Part shown: positions 8,472 to 18,104 of the stretch, one piece after another | How the letters are laid out: every line of letters starts with the position of its first letter | Position numbering within the stretch: position 1 is the first letter of the stretch | Source: Nitrospinia bacterium | GTDB lineage: Bacteria; Nitrospinota; Nitrospinia; Nitrospinales; JAJDAT01 | Assembly: GCA_029261715.1 (NCBI GenBank) | Contig: JAJDAT010000040.1 | Span: forward strand, 62,001-126,000 | Direction: 5' to 3' | DNA: 64,000 nt | Notes under the pieces: model-generated | The model's input: only the letters and a program-made list of their open reading frames with translations | What the model was told of the DNA's origin: nothing | Databases searched by the model: none | Made by a program: the position numbers and the translations under genes

Positions 8472-9998
8472 ATGCCTACTCAAAATCGACCAAAACTACT
8501 CGGAATTGCAGGTAGTTTGCGAAACGCAAGATGGGGTATGGGAAACAAAGAATTAATTGAATCAATTAAACAAATACCAAATGAAGAAGAACTTTTTGCT
8601 TTCTTGACCGAAGAATCGGAATTGCACCTTAACAATTTTATAGAAGCAGGCCGAAAAGAAGGCAAACCTTTCCTTGAAATTTACAAGAATTTAAAAAGCC
8701 AAAAAGGAAATAAAGGCTTGAGCAACTCAGAAGTTGCTTTGGCCGCAGCGCTTTGGTCCGCCCATAAGAAAGATGTAGATATCGATCATATTTCTCTTTC
8801 CGAATACTTTACGGCAACTGGACGTTCCCGAAAAATTGGCGAATTAAAAGAAATGATATTAGCCGCAGACGGTTTATTGATATCGGGTCCAGTCTATTTT
8901 GGCGATAGAGGAAGCTTAGTTCATGATCTTATTGAAATGATCCGTCACGATCCCGAGATGCATGAGCAAGTCAAAGGAAAACTCTACGGAGGAATTGCAG
9001 TAGGCGCAAAACGTAATGGCGGACAAGAAACAACCCTTATTTACCAAATGTTGGATATGGTTGCCCTTGGATTTGAAGCCGTTGGGAACGATAGCGATAC
9101 AACCTCGCAATATGGAGGAACGGGTCTCGCTGGCGACGTCGGCTCCATGCATAAAGATCAATATGGCTTAAATACTTCCATGGGAACGGGACGCCGCATG
9201 GGTAACCTTCTTAGAAGACGCAGTTACAATAGAGAAATTGAAGGACCTGTGAACGTTTTATTTTTAATTCTCCAGGAATCTGAAGACATTGCTAAACGCG
9301 GTATAGAAAACCTCTTAAAAGAGTGCAATGGCAAGATCGCTCCAACAATTGTAGATATTTCCACTAAAAACATCATTCGTTGTCTTGCTTGCGATATTTG
9401 TCCAACAGATATTGATGTTGACGAAGTTTATCGGTGCATTATTACTTCTGAACAAGACGATTTCGAAACGCTTCATCCAAGCCTTCTCGACTACGACGCT
9501 GTTATTCCTGTAGCTGTATCTGTGCACAATACGGATAAGGTAACTAGTAACTACCAAACTTTTATCGAACGCACTCGATATCTACGACGAGGAGATTACG
9601 TATTTTCCGATATGTTAACCGCTCCTTTAACATTTGAAGAGATTGGCGTAAGAGAACATTACTCCATAAGAATGTTAACGTCTATGATCCGTCACCACAC
9701 AGTCATGACGAAACCTATGATCGGTCATTTACACAATGGGGATTTATTAAACAAAGATCAATTGTTTACAGAGTTTAACGATTTTGTCAGTTCAGCGCAT
9801 CGACTTACTTCGGCGCGTTTGGCCGAAATTGACGCTGAAGAAACCGTTAAATATAATCCCGTTGGTTACGTTTTAAGCGCAGATAAAGATAAGGAAGACG
9901 AACGACTTCAAAAAAGAAAATCGATGACGGAAGGCCGGAAAGCTAAGATGATCAAACAAGCGAAGGAACGTCTGAAACCAAATGAGGCTTTAGTTTGA
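8472..9998 (+). CDS. Double flavodoxin-fold NAD(P)H-dependent oxidoreductase
   Basis: 508 residues. The first half starts with LLGIAGSLRNARWGMGN, the phosphate-binding loop of NADPH-dependent FMN reductases, and has SGPVYFGDRGSLVHDLIE, the flavin-site loop of iron-sulfur flavoprotein-like enzymes. The second half (from about residue 260, VNVLFLILQESEDIAKRG) looks like another flavodoxin domain and contains the cysteine cluster CLACDICP. The C-terminal 60 residues are charged and helical. Two such domains in one chain is unusual, as most members are 180-220 residues. First gene of a tight operon (4-base overlap with the next gene). A redox step in making a surface or secondary molecule is inferred. 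Confidence 0.7.
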   Translation: MPTQNRPKLLGIAGSLRNARWGMGNKELIESIKQIPNEEELFAFLTEESELHLNNFIEAGRKEGKPFLEIYKNLKSQKGNKGLSNSEVALAAALWSAHKKDVDIDHISLSEYFTATGRSRKIGELKEMILAADGLLISGPVYFGDRGSLVHDLIEMIRHDPEMHEQVKGKLYGGIAVGAKRNGGQETTLIYQMLDMVALGFEAVGNDSDTTSQYGGTGLAGDVGSMHKDQYGLNTSMGTGRRMGNLLRRRSYNREIEGPVNVLFLILQESEDIAKRGIENLLKECNGKIAPTIVDISTKNIIRCLACDICPTDIDVDEVYRCIITSEQDDFETLHPSLLDYDAVIPVAVSVHNTDKVTSNYQTFIERTRYLRRGDYVFSDMLTAPLTFEEIGVREHYSIRMLTSMIRHHTVMTKPMIGHLHNGDLLNKDQLFTEFNDFVSSAHRLTSARLAEIDAEETVKYNPVGYVLSADKDKEDERLQKRKSMTEGRKAKMIKQAKERLKPNEALV

Positions 9999-11092
9999 AT
10001 CAACGCCACAGGCGTATAACCCGTTTTGAGTTTGGAACATTTACTTGTCCCCTTCGTAAACCTTACGAATTGTCGTTTACCACTCTCTCCAATTTTGAAG
10101 CCGTATGGGTTTTTATTGAAGACGATGCAGGTAAAATTGGAATTGGCGAAACCGTCCCCTTACCAGGTTATGGTTCCGAAACGTTGGAAGACGTCCTCAG
10201 TTGTATCCAAGACTTAAGCAAAGACGCCGATTCCCTCACCGCTGAAGATATAAAGGAAAGATGCTTCGCCGCGCGAAGCGCGAACCCTTTTTCGGCTTCG
10301 GCAGTGATGATGGCTTTGGAGTTTCCGGCTTGGGCAGCGTCCGCTTCTAAAGTTCACCCAACCTCCTTAGTTTATCCTTTAGCCTCAGGCCAGCAAGAGC
10401 AACTTCTTTCTCAAACAATTGAAAAGGCTCTATCTCAGGGATATAAATACTTCAAGATGAAGGTTGGTCGCAACATCGACCAAGATTTAGAAAGCGCCGA
10501 ATTTGCGCTGAATTTATTTCCGCAAAAAACTTTCCGGATCAGTTTTGACGCCAACCAAGCCTATGAGCTGAAAGAAGCTCTGATTTTTTGTCGTTTTCTA
10601 GAAAACCAACCACGAGCGCATTGCTTGGAACAACCATTGCCGCAATTAGATTGGGATAGCATGACCGACCTCTGCAAACAAACCACTTTTCCATTAATGT
10701 TGGACGAAAGTATTTATAACGAACAAGATGTCCGCCGAGCCAAAGAAATTGGATGCTCTGCCGTCAAACTAAAATTATGTAAACATTGCGGATTGGATGA
10801 AACTTTATCTCTAGCGCAATTAGCGCATGATTTAGGTCTTGAAGTTGTGATTGGCAACGGAGTTTCTACCGACATTGGAAATTTAGCCGAAGCTTTGGTA
10901 ATATCCAAGGCGCCTCAACTATTTGGCGAGGGAGCGGAATGCAATGGTTTTTTAAAAATTGCGCAGCCGACAACCTTTCCTCAGCTCTATTTAGATAAAA
11001 CCGGTTGCATGGTTTGGAAAAACGAAAACCTATCTCTTAACCAGCAACTAGTTCACTCAATTCAAGAATCAATACTCAATTTAGCGGGATAA
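9995..11092 (+). CDS. Enolase-superfamily (MLE subgroup) enzyme
   Basis: 365 residues. Start is TTG at 9995, overlapping the previous stop (TTGA), as no ATG or GTG fits. An N-terminal capping domain carries FTCPLRKPYELSFTTLSNFEAVWV. The barrel holds the catalytic-type KxK motif (FKMKVG), FDANQAY and EQPLP, LDES for metal ligands, and KLKLCKHCG for the second lysine strand. This order fits the muconate-lactonising/dipeptide epimerase/o-succinylbenzoate synthase subgroup. In this context of ATP-grasp and oxidoreductase genes an epimerase acting on an amino acid or peptide product is possible, but the substrate is unknown. Confidence 0.8.
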   Translation: MNQRHRRITRFEFGTFTCPLRKPYELSFTTLSNFEAVWVFIEDDAGKIGIGETVPLPGYGSETLEDVLSCIQDLSKDADSLTAEDIKERCFAARSANPFSASAVMMALEFPAWAASASKVHPTSLVYPLASGQQEQLLSQTIEKALSQGYKYFKMKVGRNIDQDLESAEFALNLFPQKTFRISFDANQAYELKEALIFCRFLENQPRAHCLEQPLPQLDWDSMTDLCKQTTFPLMLDESIYNEQDVRRAKEIGCSAVKLKLCKHCGLDETLSLAQLAHDLGLEVVIGNGVSTDIGNLAEALVISKAPQLFGEGAECNGFLKIAQPTTFPQLYLDKTGCMVWKNENLSLNQQLVHSIQESILNLAG

Positions 11093-11094
11093 AA

Positions 11095-12174
11095 ATGAAA
11101 CGCACGATCTTAGTACAAGGAGCAGGCTCCGGCGGAGGAAATAACGTAATAAATTCTTTACGAAAAAGCGGTATGGAAACAAGAATCTTGGGGTCCAACT
11201 GTCTCCATCATTCAGTATTGAAGTCAACTGCCGATCAAACATTCCTATTGCCAGAATCTTCGAAACCCGAATATCTTCCCGCTTTACAAAACTTGCTCGT
11301 AAAAGAAAAAATAGAAATGGTGGTTCCGCAAAGTGATCGAGAAGTCAACGCCGTCTCTCTGCATCGCGATCAATTAAATTGCCGTGTGTTTTTGCCAGAG
11401 CATGATGTCGTGGAAACATGTCAGGATAAACACAGCATGTTTTTAAAATTAAATAAAGCCAACGTAAAAACAGCCTCTGCCATTCCATTAGAAAACCTCG
11501 ATGATGTAGATAAAGCTTTTGAAACCCTTCCCGATTCTCCTAAGTATTGGGTTCGGTTACGCAGAGGATCTGGCAGTAAAGGCGCTACATGGGTAAAAAC
11601 ACCAGAACAGGCAAAAGCATGGATCGAGCTTTGGGTAGACCTAAGAGGACAAAAAGTTTCCGATTTTCATATTCTTCCGTTTCTTCCGGGTCGCGATTAT
11701 GCATTTCAAAGCGTTTGGAAAAATGGCGAACTTGTCGTAGCCAAAATGTGCGAACGACTTGAATATTTTATGGGATCTCTTCGTCTAAGCGGAATGTCAA
11801 GCACACCGGAAATTGCCCGAACAATAAGAGACGAAAAAGCTTTGGAAACTATTTTTAAAGCGATCAATACTGTTGCGGATAAACCCAATGGCAATTTCAA
11901 TTTAGACTTAAAAGCCGACGCCGATGGCGCAATGAATGTAACGGAATTTAACGTAGGGCGGTTTTGTATGATCACCCCAATTTTTGATAGAACCGGAGTC
12001 GCTAACACAGTCGAAGCCCATGTGCGCTGCGCCTTTGACGAAGATTTTAAAATCAAAGACCCTATCGATATAGAAGAAGACTATTATTTAATCCGGGAAT
12101 TGGATACAGAGCCTTTGGTAATTCACAAAAGTGAATGGGATAAACTAACCGAAACTTCCCAAAGATCTCTTTAA
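11095..12174 (+). CDS. ATP-grasp family ligase
   Basis: 359 residues. MKRTILVQGAGSGGGNNVINSLRKSG is the N-terminal preATP-grasp domain as in carbamoyl-phosphate-synthase-like proteins; QDKHSMFLKLNKANVKTASAIPL leads into the ATP-grasp fold; WVRLRRGSGSKGATWV is the ATP-binding loop; NFNLDLKADADGAMNVTEFNVGRF supplies the metal-binding acidic residues. Such proteins join a carboxylate to an amine or similar with ATP. It starts 2 bases after the enolase-superfamily gene, so flavoprotein, enolase-type enzyme and ligase are made together. Product unknown. Confidence 0.78.
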   Translation: MKRTILVQGAGSGGGNNVINSLRKSGMETRILGSNCLHHSVLKSTADQTFLLPESSKPEYLPALQNLLVKEKIEMVVPQSDREVNAVSLHRDQLNCRVFLPEHDVVETCQDKHSMFLKLNKANVKTASAIPLENLDDVDKAFETLPDSPKYWVRLRRGSGSKGATWVKTPEQAKAWIELWVDLRGQKVSDFHILPFLPGRDYAFQSVWKNGELVVAKMCERLEYFMGSLRLSGMSSTPEIARTIRDEKALETIFKAINTVADKPNGNFNLDLKADADGAMNVTEFNVGRFCMITPIFDRTGVANTVEAHVRCAFDEDFKIKDPIDIEEDYYLIRELDTEPLVIHKSEWDKLTETSQRSL

Positions 12175-12269
12175 TTCAAATTTTAAACGCTTTTACACTT
12201 CCCTGCCAAACTGGGCTAACTTTCTGCCGTTGACTCAAATTTCCTTACCATATTCAATCAATTTTTATT

Positions 12270-13922
12270 ATGAGTAAGATTATTGCAAGCTTTAAGTCCA
12301 ATGGCCAACATAGCGTTTGGTTCGTCTTGCTTGCGGTTTCTCTTGTCGTCATAAAACGCCTGCTCATTTCTCAATATGGAATTAACCGAGAAGCCGGAAT
12401 AGAATTAGAAGCTGTTTTCTCTGTGCTAGATGGGAATTTAATCTACCGCGATTTCTTTTGGTACCACGGATTTTTCCCCATCTATTGGCATGCGCTGATG
12501 TTCAAAATTTTTTCGCCGGAAATTTATTATCTCCGGTTATTCGTCACCGTATTTGCTGGCATCGCTTCCTTTTTCGCCTACCGAGCTGCGGCGCATTTTT
12601 TAAGCCCAGGTTATGCCGTAGCCGTCGTCATTTTAAGTTTTTCGGGATTGTTAATGCCGGAACACGTAACTGGCGAAATGGTGGCGTTCTGTAGTCTTAT
12701 TGCCTGTCTATTTTATTTAATCGATTATTGTAAAACATCGAGTTCCCAATCTTTATTTTGCTCCGGTCTCGCGGGCGGCTTCTGCACGCTATCACAAGTT
12801 CTACCATTAGGAATTGGAGCCTTGTTAGCCGGTTTTTGCTCAACCGCTTTATACAGTATTTTCGGAGGAAGAGGTTTCGGGAAAAATATTAAAACATTCT
12901 TGCTAGGTTATTTGCCTATTCCATTACTGGCTTACGGAAGCTTGGCGTTATTAATGCCGGCGAAAAAAATGCTTTTAAATATTTTTCCTATGTTTGCAGG
13001 ATACGCTCCCTTAGCGACGAAACTTACGCAGTACGGTTTTCCTTCTCTCTTCCCTAGCATTGGTTTTGATCAAACCATTCCACAATTAGTCGCTAAGCTA
13101 AATCTATACCTCGTCTTAAATGTTCGCTACTGGCTTATAGTCATTGTTACGCTCTGGGGAATAGCCTATTTCTTTTCAATATATAGGAAAAAAGAATCAA
13201 ACCAAGACACTCTTCTCATGTTAGGAACTTTGGTTATTTTTAGTCCCTTATTTGAAGCAAAGTTTTTGCTGCAATTGGGTCGTATGGGATTAACTCCCAA
13301 TTATATAAATATGTTGCCCACTTATGTTTTATTGTTTTACTTGATAAAAGAAAGCAAAATACTAAGTCGGGTTAGACCTTTTTTAGCGCTGGGGCTGGTA
13401 TTAGTTTATTTTTTGTATCCCTTTGGAAATTACTTTCAATATTTTTCGAAGAACGCAGTGCCGCTGGATTTACCGTATACTTGGGGAATTTCTGTGACCC
13501 CATATAAAAAAGATTTGTACGTGAAAACAACAAACTACATTAGCGCTAACACAAAACCCAATGACCAAATACTTTTTACCGGTATCAATCGCTACTTTTC
13601 AATTTTTTCAGGACGGCACGACTTGTTTCGCGATAATATCTTGATGTTTACTCGCGCTCCATTTTATCCGCCAATTGCGGCTCACACGCCCAATGCGCGT
13701 TCTCCAGAATTTGAAAGTGATTTAGAAAGTAAAATGAAAACCGCAAGTCCCAAGCTTATTTTATTTCCGGAAAAATTCCGCAAACTAGCAAAACCGGAAA
13801 ACTCCCCATTCATTTCAACACTAGATAACGACTGGCTTGTCCTGGATCGCTTTGGCGACGAATCATTAAAAAATCCCTATGAATACGAGTCACCCATTTT
13901 GATATATGGGAAGAAAGGTTAA
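12270..13922 (+). CDS. Polytopic membrane protein, GT-C/PMT-like glycosyltransferase candidate
   Basis: 550 residues with about 11 predicted membrane segments. Early REAGIELEAVFSVLDGNLIYRDFFWYHGFFPIYWHA places acidic residues in the first external loop, as in GT-C enzymes that use polyprenyl-phosphate sugars (dolichyl-phosphate mannosyltransferase superfamily). The C-terminal 130 residues are soluble. It overlaps the next gene, a polyprenyl-phosphate-sugar-synthase-like GT2, which could make its donor lipid. That pairing supports the glycosyltransferase call, though no signature motif is conclusive. Confidence 0.6.
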   Translation: MSKIIASFKSNGQHSVWFVLLAVSLVVIKRLLISQYGINREAGIELEAVFSVLDGNLIYRDFFWYHGFFPIYWHALMFKIFSPEIYYLRLFVTVFAGIASFFAYRAAAHFLSPGYAVAVVILSFSGLLMPEHVTGEMVAFCSLIACLFYLIDYCKTSSSQSLFCSGLAGGFCTLSQVLPLGIGALLAGFCSTALYSIFGGRGFGKNIKTFLLGYLPIPLLAYGSLALLMPAKKMLLNIFPMFAGYAPLATKLTQYGFPSLFPSIGFDQTIPQLVAKLNLYLVLNVRYWLIVIVTLWGIAYFFSIYRKKESNQDTLLMLGTLVIFSPLFEAKFLLQLGRMGLTPNYINMLPTYVLLFYLIKESKILSRVRPFLALGLVLVYFLYPFGNYFQYFSKNAVPLDLPYTWGISVTPYKKDLYVKTTNYISANTKPNDQILFTGINRYFSIFSGRHDLFRDNILMFTRAPFYPPIAAHTPNARSPEFESDLESKMKTASPKLILFPEKFRKLAKPENSPFISTLDNDWLVLDRFGDESLKNPYEYESPILIYGKKG

Positions 13923-13926
13923 ATCC

Positions 13927-14892
13927 ATGGATAAAAATATAGACCTTTCAATAATAACTTCTTGTTATCGGGAAAAAGATAATTTGCAATCCTTGTGGGA
14001 GGCGTTGCATCCGATTATAGATAGTTTGAATATTGAATGGGAATGGATCCTTATAGACGACGGTTCGCCCGATGAAACCTGGGAAGAAATAAAAAAGCTT
14101 TCTGAGAAATCAGAAAAAATAAAAGGAATACGTTTAACTTCTAACAGGGGTTCCCATATCGCTCTTTCCGCAGGCATAGAACACGCACGGGGAAGTTGGA
14201 TCACTAAAATACCCGCCGACGCGCAAGATCCACCAGAACTTATTGTAGATGAATGGAATAACCGTGATGATGTTGATATTGTTTGGGGTATCAGGAAACA
14301 ACATCCAGGTAAAGGCCTGGAATCCTTTTTTTCCGATCTTTATCACAAAATGTTTCGAAGAATTGTCATGCCACATTTTCCAAAAGAAGTGGTTGACGGT
14401 TTTCTAATAAGTCGTCGAGCCGCGCAATGGATGTTGCAAAGCCCCCGGCATAACGCTTCAATTTTTGGAAGATTATTAGAACTTGATCTTCCCAGTCGAA
14501 ACGTTTATTTCGAAAAAAGGAAACGCAAAAAAGGAGTATCCGGTTGGACTTTAGAGAAAAAAATCAAATTGGTTTTAGACTCTTTAGTCTCTTTTTCTTG
14601 CAGACCTTTACGACTGATTTGCGTGATTGGTTTATTCCTGATGCTTTGTGGAGTCGTGTCTACTATTACCATAGGAATATTTAATGACAACACCCAAGCC
14701 AGTTTTTGGAACATGATTTTAACTTTGGTTCCACTATTGGGCGGGTTGCAGATGTTTCTTATAGGGTTTCTTGGCGAATACGTTTGGCGAGTTTTTAATA
14801 CAACACAGGGTGGGGCAGCCTACTACATAAGGGATTGCGTCGGGAAAGTAGAGAAGCAAAATTACCAACAAGAAAATCACGATAACAACTAA
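13927..14892 (+). CDS. GT2 glycosyltransferase with C-terminal membrane anchor (DPM1/GtrB-like)
   Basis: 321 residues from ATG 13927, preceded by GAAAGG at a 7-base spacing; a start at 13906 in the same frame lies further inside the previous gene. LSIITSCYREKDNL is the nucleotide-binding strand, WILIDDGSPDETW the DxD-like region, KIPADAQDPPELI the acceptor loop. Two membrane helices follow near residues 220-290 and PLLGGLQMFLIGFLGEYVWRVF is typical of the GtrB/ArnC type. Family members transfer a sugar from a nucleotide to polyprenyl phosphate on the cytoplasmic side. It overlaps the GT-C-like gene. Confidence 0.85.
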   Translation: MDKNIDLSIITSCYREKDNLQSLWEALHPIIDSLNIEWEWILIDDGSPDETWEEIKKLSEKSEKIKGIRLTSNRGSHIALSAGIEHARGSWITKIPADAQDPPELIVDEWNNRDDVDIVWGIRKQHPGKGLESFFSDLYHKMFRRIVMPHFPKEVVDGFLISRRAAQWMLQSPRHNASIFGRLLELDLPSRNVYFEKRKRKKGVSGWTLEKKIKLVLDSLVSFSCRPLRLICVIGLFLMLCGVVSTITIGIFNDNTQASFWNMILTLVPLLGGLQMFLIGFLGEYVWRVFNTTQGGAAYYIRDCVGKVEKQNYQQENHDNN

Positions 14893-14945
14893 GATGATTT
14901 AAAAACGATTTGGAAGTTCAATGAATTAAACAGGATCGTAAAAAA

Positions 14946-15656
14946 ATGAAAGCAAAAGACGTTCAAAAATCTTTACGATCTGTCGCTCGTCCAGATCGAG
15001 TCGAACAGCTACAACGGTTTTTTAAATCAGGTCCTGGCGAATACGCAGAGGGAGATATCCTAATTGGAGTTTACGTTCCGGACGCTCGCAAAATAGCCAG
15101 TGAATTTAAAACTCTTTCCATTACAGAGATCAAGAAACTTCTAAAATCAAAAATTCACGAAGAACGATTTGTTGCGTTGTTGATTTTAGTAGATCAATTT
15201 AAAATTGGAATCCGTAACGATCAAGAAACGATCTACAATCTTTATCTAGATAACACCAAATACATCAATAATTGGGATTTGGTAGACGCTTCCGCTCACC
15301 TTATCGTTGGACCTTTTTTAGAAGGTAAAAGTAAAAAAATTTTGGAAGAACTCGCAAAGTCGGAGGACTTGTGGAAACGGCGCATCGCTATGATGGCAAC
15401 GTTTCACGAAATTAAGAAATCCAAGTTTAAGACCGCATTAAAGATCGCAAAAATCCTATTAAACGATTCTCATGATCTGATTCATAAGTCTGTTGGTTGG
15501 ATGTTACGAGAGATAGGGAAAAGAGATTTAGAAACCGAAGAACAGTTTTTAGAAAAACATTCAACAAAAATGCCGCGTACTATGCTACGTTACGCCATCG
15601 AACGCTTTCCAAAAGAAAAATATCGTTATTTCCTCGAAAAAAAACAATCAAAATGA
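14946..15656 (+). CDS. AlkD-like DNA alkylation repair protein
   Basis: 236 residues of HEAT-like helices, the usual length for the family. FFKSGPGEYAEGDILIGVYVPDARKIA, NNWDLVDASAHLIVG and WKRRIAMMATFHEIKK are strongly conserved family segments; the W-D pair in NNWDLVD belongs to the lesion-facing surface. Members remove N3- and N7-alkylated bases without flipping them out. Not obviously connected with the glycan genes upstream, from which it is separated by 53 bases. Confidence 0.85.
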   Translation: MKAKDVQKSLRSVARPDRVEQLQRFFKSGPGEYAEGDILIGVYVPDARKIASEFKTLSITEIKKLLKSKIHEERFVALLILVDQFKIGIRNDQETIYNLYLDNTKYINNWDLVDASAHLIVGPFLEGKSKKILEELAKSEDLWKRRIAMMATFHEIKKSKFKTALKIAKILLNDSHDLIHKSVGWMLREIGKRDLETEEQFLEKHSTKMPRTMLRYAIERFPKEKYRYFLEKKQSK

Positions 15657-15674
15657 TTGATCTAAAAAGTTCTT

Positions 15675-16193
15675 ATGTTAAAAATTAGAAAAGAAACACC
15701 GCTTGATTTTGACCTTATTGACGAAGTAACCAGCCTCGCCTTCAAAAACCACCAAAAAGGCCAACTCATTCAAGCTTTAAGAAAAAATGACGCGTTTAAA
15801 GAAGAACTTTCATTAGTCGCCACCAAAAATGAAATAGTTATTGGATATTTACTGCTCTTCCCCACCCATATAATTAATAATTATCGACGACATACGACCT
15901 TACTACTCGCTTCCATGGCTGTAATGCCTGATCGCCAGAAGCAGGGAGTTGGAGCCGCTTTACTAAAAGAAGCAATCAAACAAGCCCAAAAAATAGGCCT
16001 TGGATCAATCGTTGTTTCGGAAAACTCCGAATATTTTTTTCGGTTTGGTTTTAAAAATGCCAGTCGTTGGAACATTACTATGCCAGTAAGCGCTCCTGGC
16101 GAAACGATTCTAGCTTTAGAGCTCAATCGTCAAGGATTTAGCCAAGTAAGCGGAACGGTATCTGTCCCCGAAGAGTTCAATAGCATTTTGTAA
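15675..16193 (+). CDS. GNAT-family N-acetyltransferase (YhbS-like)
   Basis: 172 residues. LASMAVMPDRQKQGVGAALLKEAI is the acetyl-CoA pyrophosphate-binding motif A (RxxGxG/A as RQKQGVGAA), followed by VVSENSEYFFRFGFKNA, the motif B that marks the YhbS type. Substrate unknown. It starts 18 bases after the AlkD-like gene and probably shares its transcript. Confidence 0.8.
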   Translation: MLKIRKETPLDFDLIDEVTSLAFKNHQKGQLIQALRKNDAFKEELSLVATKNEIVIGYLLLFPTHIINNYRRHTTLLLASMAVMPDRQKQGVGAALLKEAIKQAQKIGLGSIVVSENSEYFFRFGFKNASRWNITMPVSAPGETILALELNRQGFSQVSGTVSVPEEFNSIL

Positions 16194-16329
16194 TAGCTAT
16201 GCTCAATCCTTCGGAAATGTAAAAAGAGATTCAAAAAAATAATAATTTTCAATAATCTCGCAATAATTAGTGTAAATATTTGAAATAACTTATCAATTTC
16301 TAGCTTTAGAAAAAACCCGTACACTTTTT

Positions 16330-17349
16330 TTAATCCAACTGTCTTAAAATTGGAAAAAGTTTTCTTTGAAATGCATTATTTTCTTTTAAGATTAATGTCT
16401 TTGCACATCCAAACCCAACTTCGTTTAATAGCTTTACCAGATCATCTTTAGGTAGATCAATAGCTAAGCAGTGTCTAAGACATTTCCTAACATAGTTTTT
16501 TAAAAGCAAAACATCCTCACCTTTAACACTAGAGCTTTTTCCCTCGTGAAGTAACTGGGAACGTTTGCCATAAAGGTTTTTAATATCCTTAAATATCTTT
16601 TGCGATAGATATTTCGTTTTTCCCAATAAAACAGCACATCCTCTAGCAATTTTATTTGTTGATTCTTGCTTGCCATTATTAAAAAGACCCTCAAGCACCA
16701 TCATAAGAAGTAAAAATTCGAGGTATTTATCACCAATTCCGTAAGATTTATTAAAGTTTTGTAGAGCTAAATTTAAATAATCATATTTAAATTTTAGTGG
16801 TGCAATTGAAATATACCTATTAATTATTTCAGCATTTTTTTTATTAGCCTTAAATGCTTTATTGCCCAAATAACTATATCTTTTCCTACTGCATAACAAA
16901 GGTTCTTTTTCATGTTCAATAAAAAAGCCAGTTGGAATATGTAAATCTCCTTCTAATAATAACCGTAATAAATCTACTTTTCTCTCTACATCTTTTTGAA
17001 CAAAATCACATATTCTATGGAGTCTAAAAATTTCATTAGAGGAGTTTTCTTCAATTGAAACTAATCTCAAGGGTCGATCAAATATTTTCGTCACAACATA
17101 AACATGTTTGATCGATCTCATCCCATCCCTGGATGCAGACGCATAGTAAAGTTCATCAATATCAAACATAGCATCAAGTTCTGACGATCCCCAACTTTCA
17201 GCAGAAAATTTAACATAATAATCAAATGTCCACTTTTCAACTTTGAAATCATTACCAAAATCAATCTGAAGAATTGATTTATCTACATTTGTAAGTATTC
17301 CAACAAAATATATTTTTTCTGGAGAAATCTTATTTTTGAGATGTTGCAT
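16330..17349 (-). CDS. Uncharacterised protein with C-terminal HEPN-like domain
   Basis: 339 residues. The first 190 residues resemble no family I know. The C-terminal part (about 215-320) is helical and contains YGKRSQLLHEG, in which RSQLLH matches the Rx4-6H motif of HEPN domains, a fold that includes many RNases of toxin-antitoxin and phage-defence systems (ApeA type). LLLMMVLEGLFNN before it fits the first helix pair. The start lacks a Shine-Dalgarno, so the N-terminus is uncertain. The neighbourhood is accessory-like, next to a tRNA-linked Fic island. Function as RNase is inference. Confidence 0.55.
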   Translation of the reverse strand: MQHLKNKISPEKIYFVGILTNVDKSILQIDFGNDFKVEKWTFDYYVKFSAESWGSSELDAMFDIDELYYASASRDGMRSIKHVYVVTKIFDRPLRLVSIEENSSNEIFRLHRICDFVQKDVERKVDLLRLLLEGDLHIPTGFFIEHEKEPLLCSRKRYSYLGNKAFKANKKNAEIINRYISIAPLKFKYDYLNLALQNFNKSYGIGDKYLEFLLLMMVLEGLFNNGKQESTNKIARGCAVLLGKTKYLSQKIFKDIKNLYGKRSQLLHEGKSSSVKGEDVLLLKNYVRKCLRHCLAIDLPKDDLVKLLNEVGFGCAKTLILKENNAFQRKLFPILRQLD

Positions 17350-17686
17350 TTTTTTGAGGGGTTTTCAAATTCAAAGGAATCGCTTCTTTGCTATTGCTTT
17401 TCCAGAACCGGACTTGAAATATTTCTCAAGGTTTCTGGCGATGACTTCAGTTTCAACCGCTACTTAAGATTTAAGTGTGATGGGCAGGAAAGGTTTTGTG
17501 GAAATTACCTCGCCGTTATCGTGAGACTGTTTACGTTTTTTCAAGTCGTTGGTCGATCCGACTTAAATATTACCGTTACTTAATTCTAAGAAATAAACAT
17601 ACCATATAATATTACCAGGCTGCCCTTAGCTCTAATCGACTTCGGAAGCTGTTCCAAAAGTGGCCCGCCGCCCGAAGAGCGTAGGG
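17350..17686. other. Intergenic region left of the tRNA-Ser fragment
   Basis: No supported gene. A short plus-strand frame (17341-17583) is open but has no family resemblance or ribosome site. The last 50 bases are locally GC-rich (GTGGCCCGCCGCCCGAAG around 17661) and differ in base composition from both sides. Confidence 0.4.
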
Positions 17687-17770
<84 letters not shown>

Positions 17771-17943
17771 TTTTTTAATAACTAGTATTCTCTAGTAGAA
17801 AACTATTAACTTCTTTTTCTAAAATCATGTTTTTTAATTTTCAGAAAAGAATTTAATAGCTTTTTCTTAGCTTCCCAAAACTACACTATATACAGATAAT
17901 TAGAACTTAAAGCACCCAATATAATGGGTTTATGAATAAAATT

Positions 17944-18047
17944 TTTCCTACTATTTTGCTACTAATATTTTTTTATTAGTAATAAAACTATAGAAAAGTT
18001 ATATTTTGCTACTAATTTTTAAAAATTAGTAGCAAAATAGTAGGAAA
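17944..18047. repeat. 23-bp perfect inverted repeat with nested hairpin upstream of fic
   Basis: Arms 17944-17966 and 18025-18047 are perfect reverse complements over 23 bases. Inside, 18002-18016 (TATTTTGCTACTAAT) pairs perfectly with 18025-18039 over 15 bases with an 8-base loop. The 15-mer therefore occurs three times, twice direct and once inverted, 58 bases before the fic start. This could be a cruciform or a set of operator sites for autoregulation. Confidence 0.8.
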
Positions 18048-18104
18048 GTTTTTCCAAAAAAATCAGCATGAAAATCTTGAAACTAAAAAAATACAGACTC
18101 AAAT

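Noticed and set aside
17341-17583. 80-codon plus-strand ORF
   Set aside because: No ribosome site, no family resemblance, and it overlaps the start of the HEPN-type gene.
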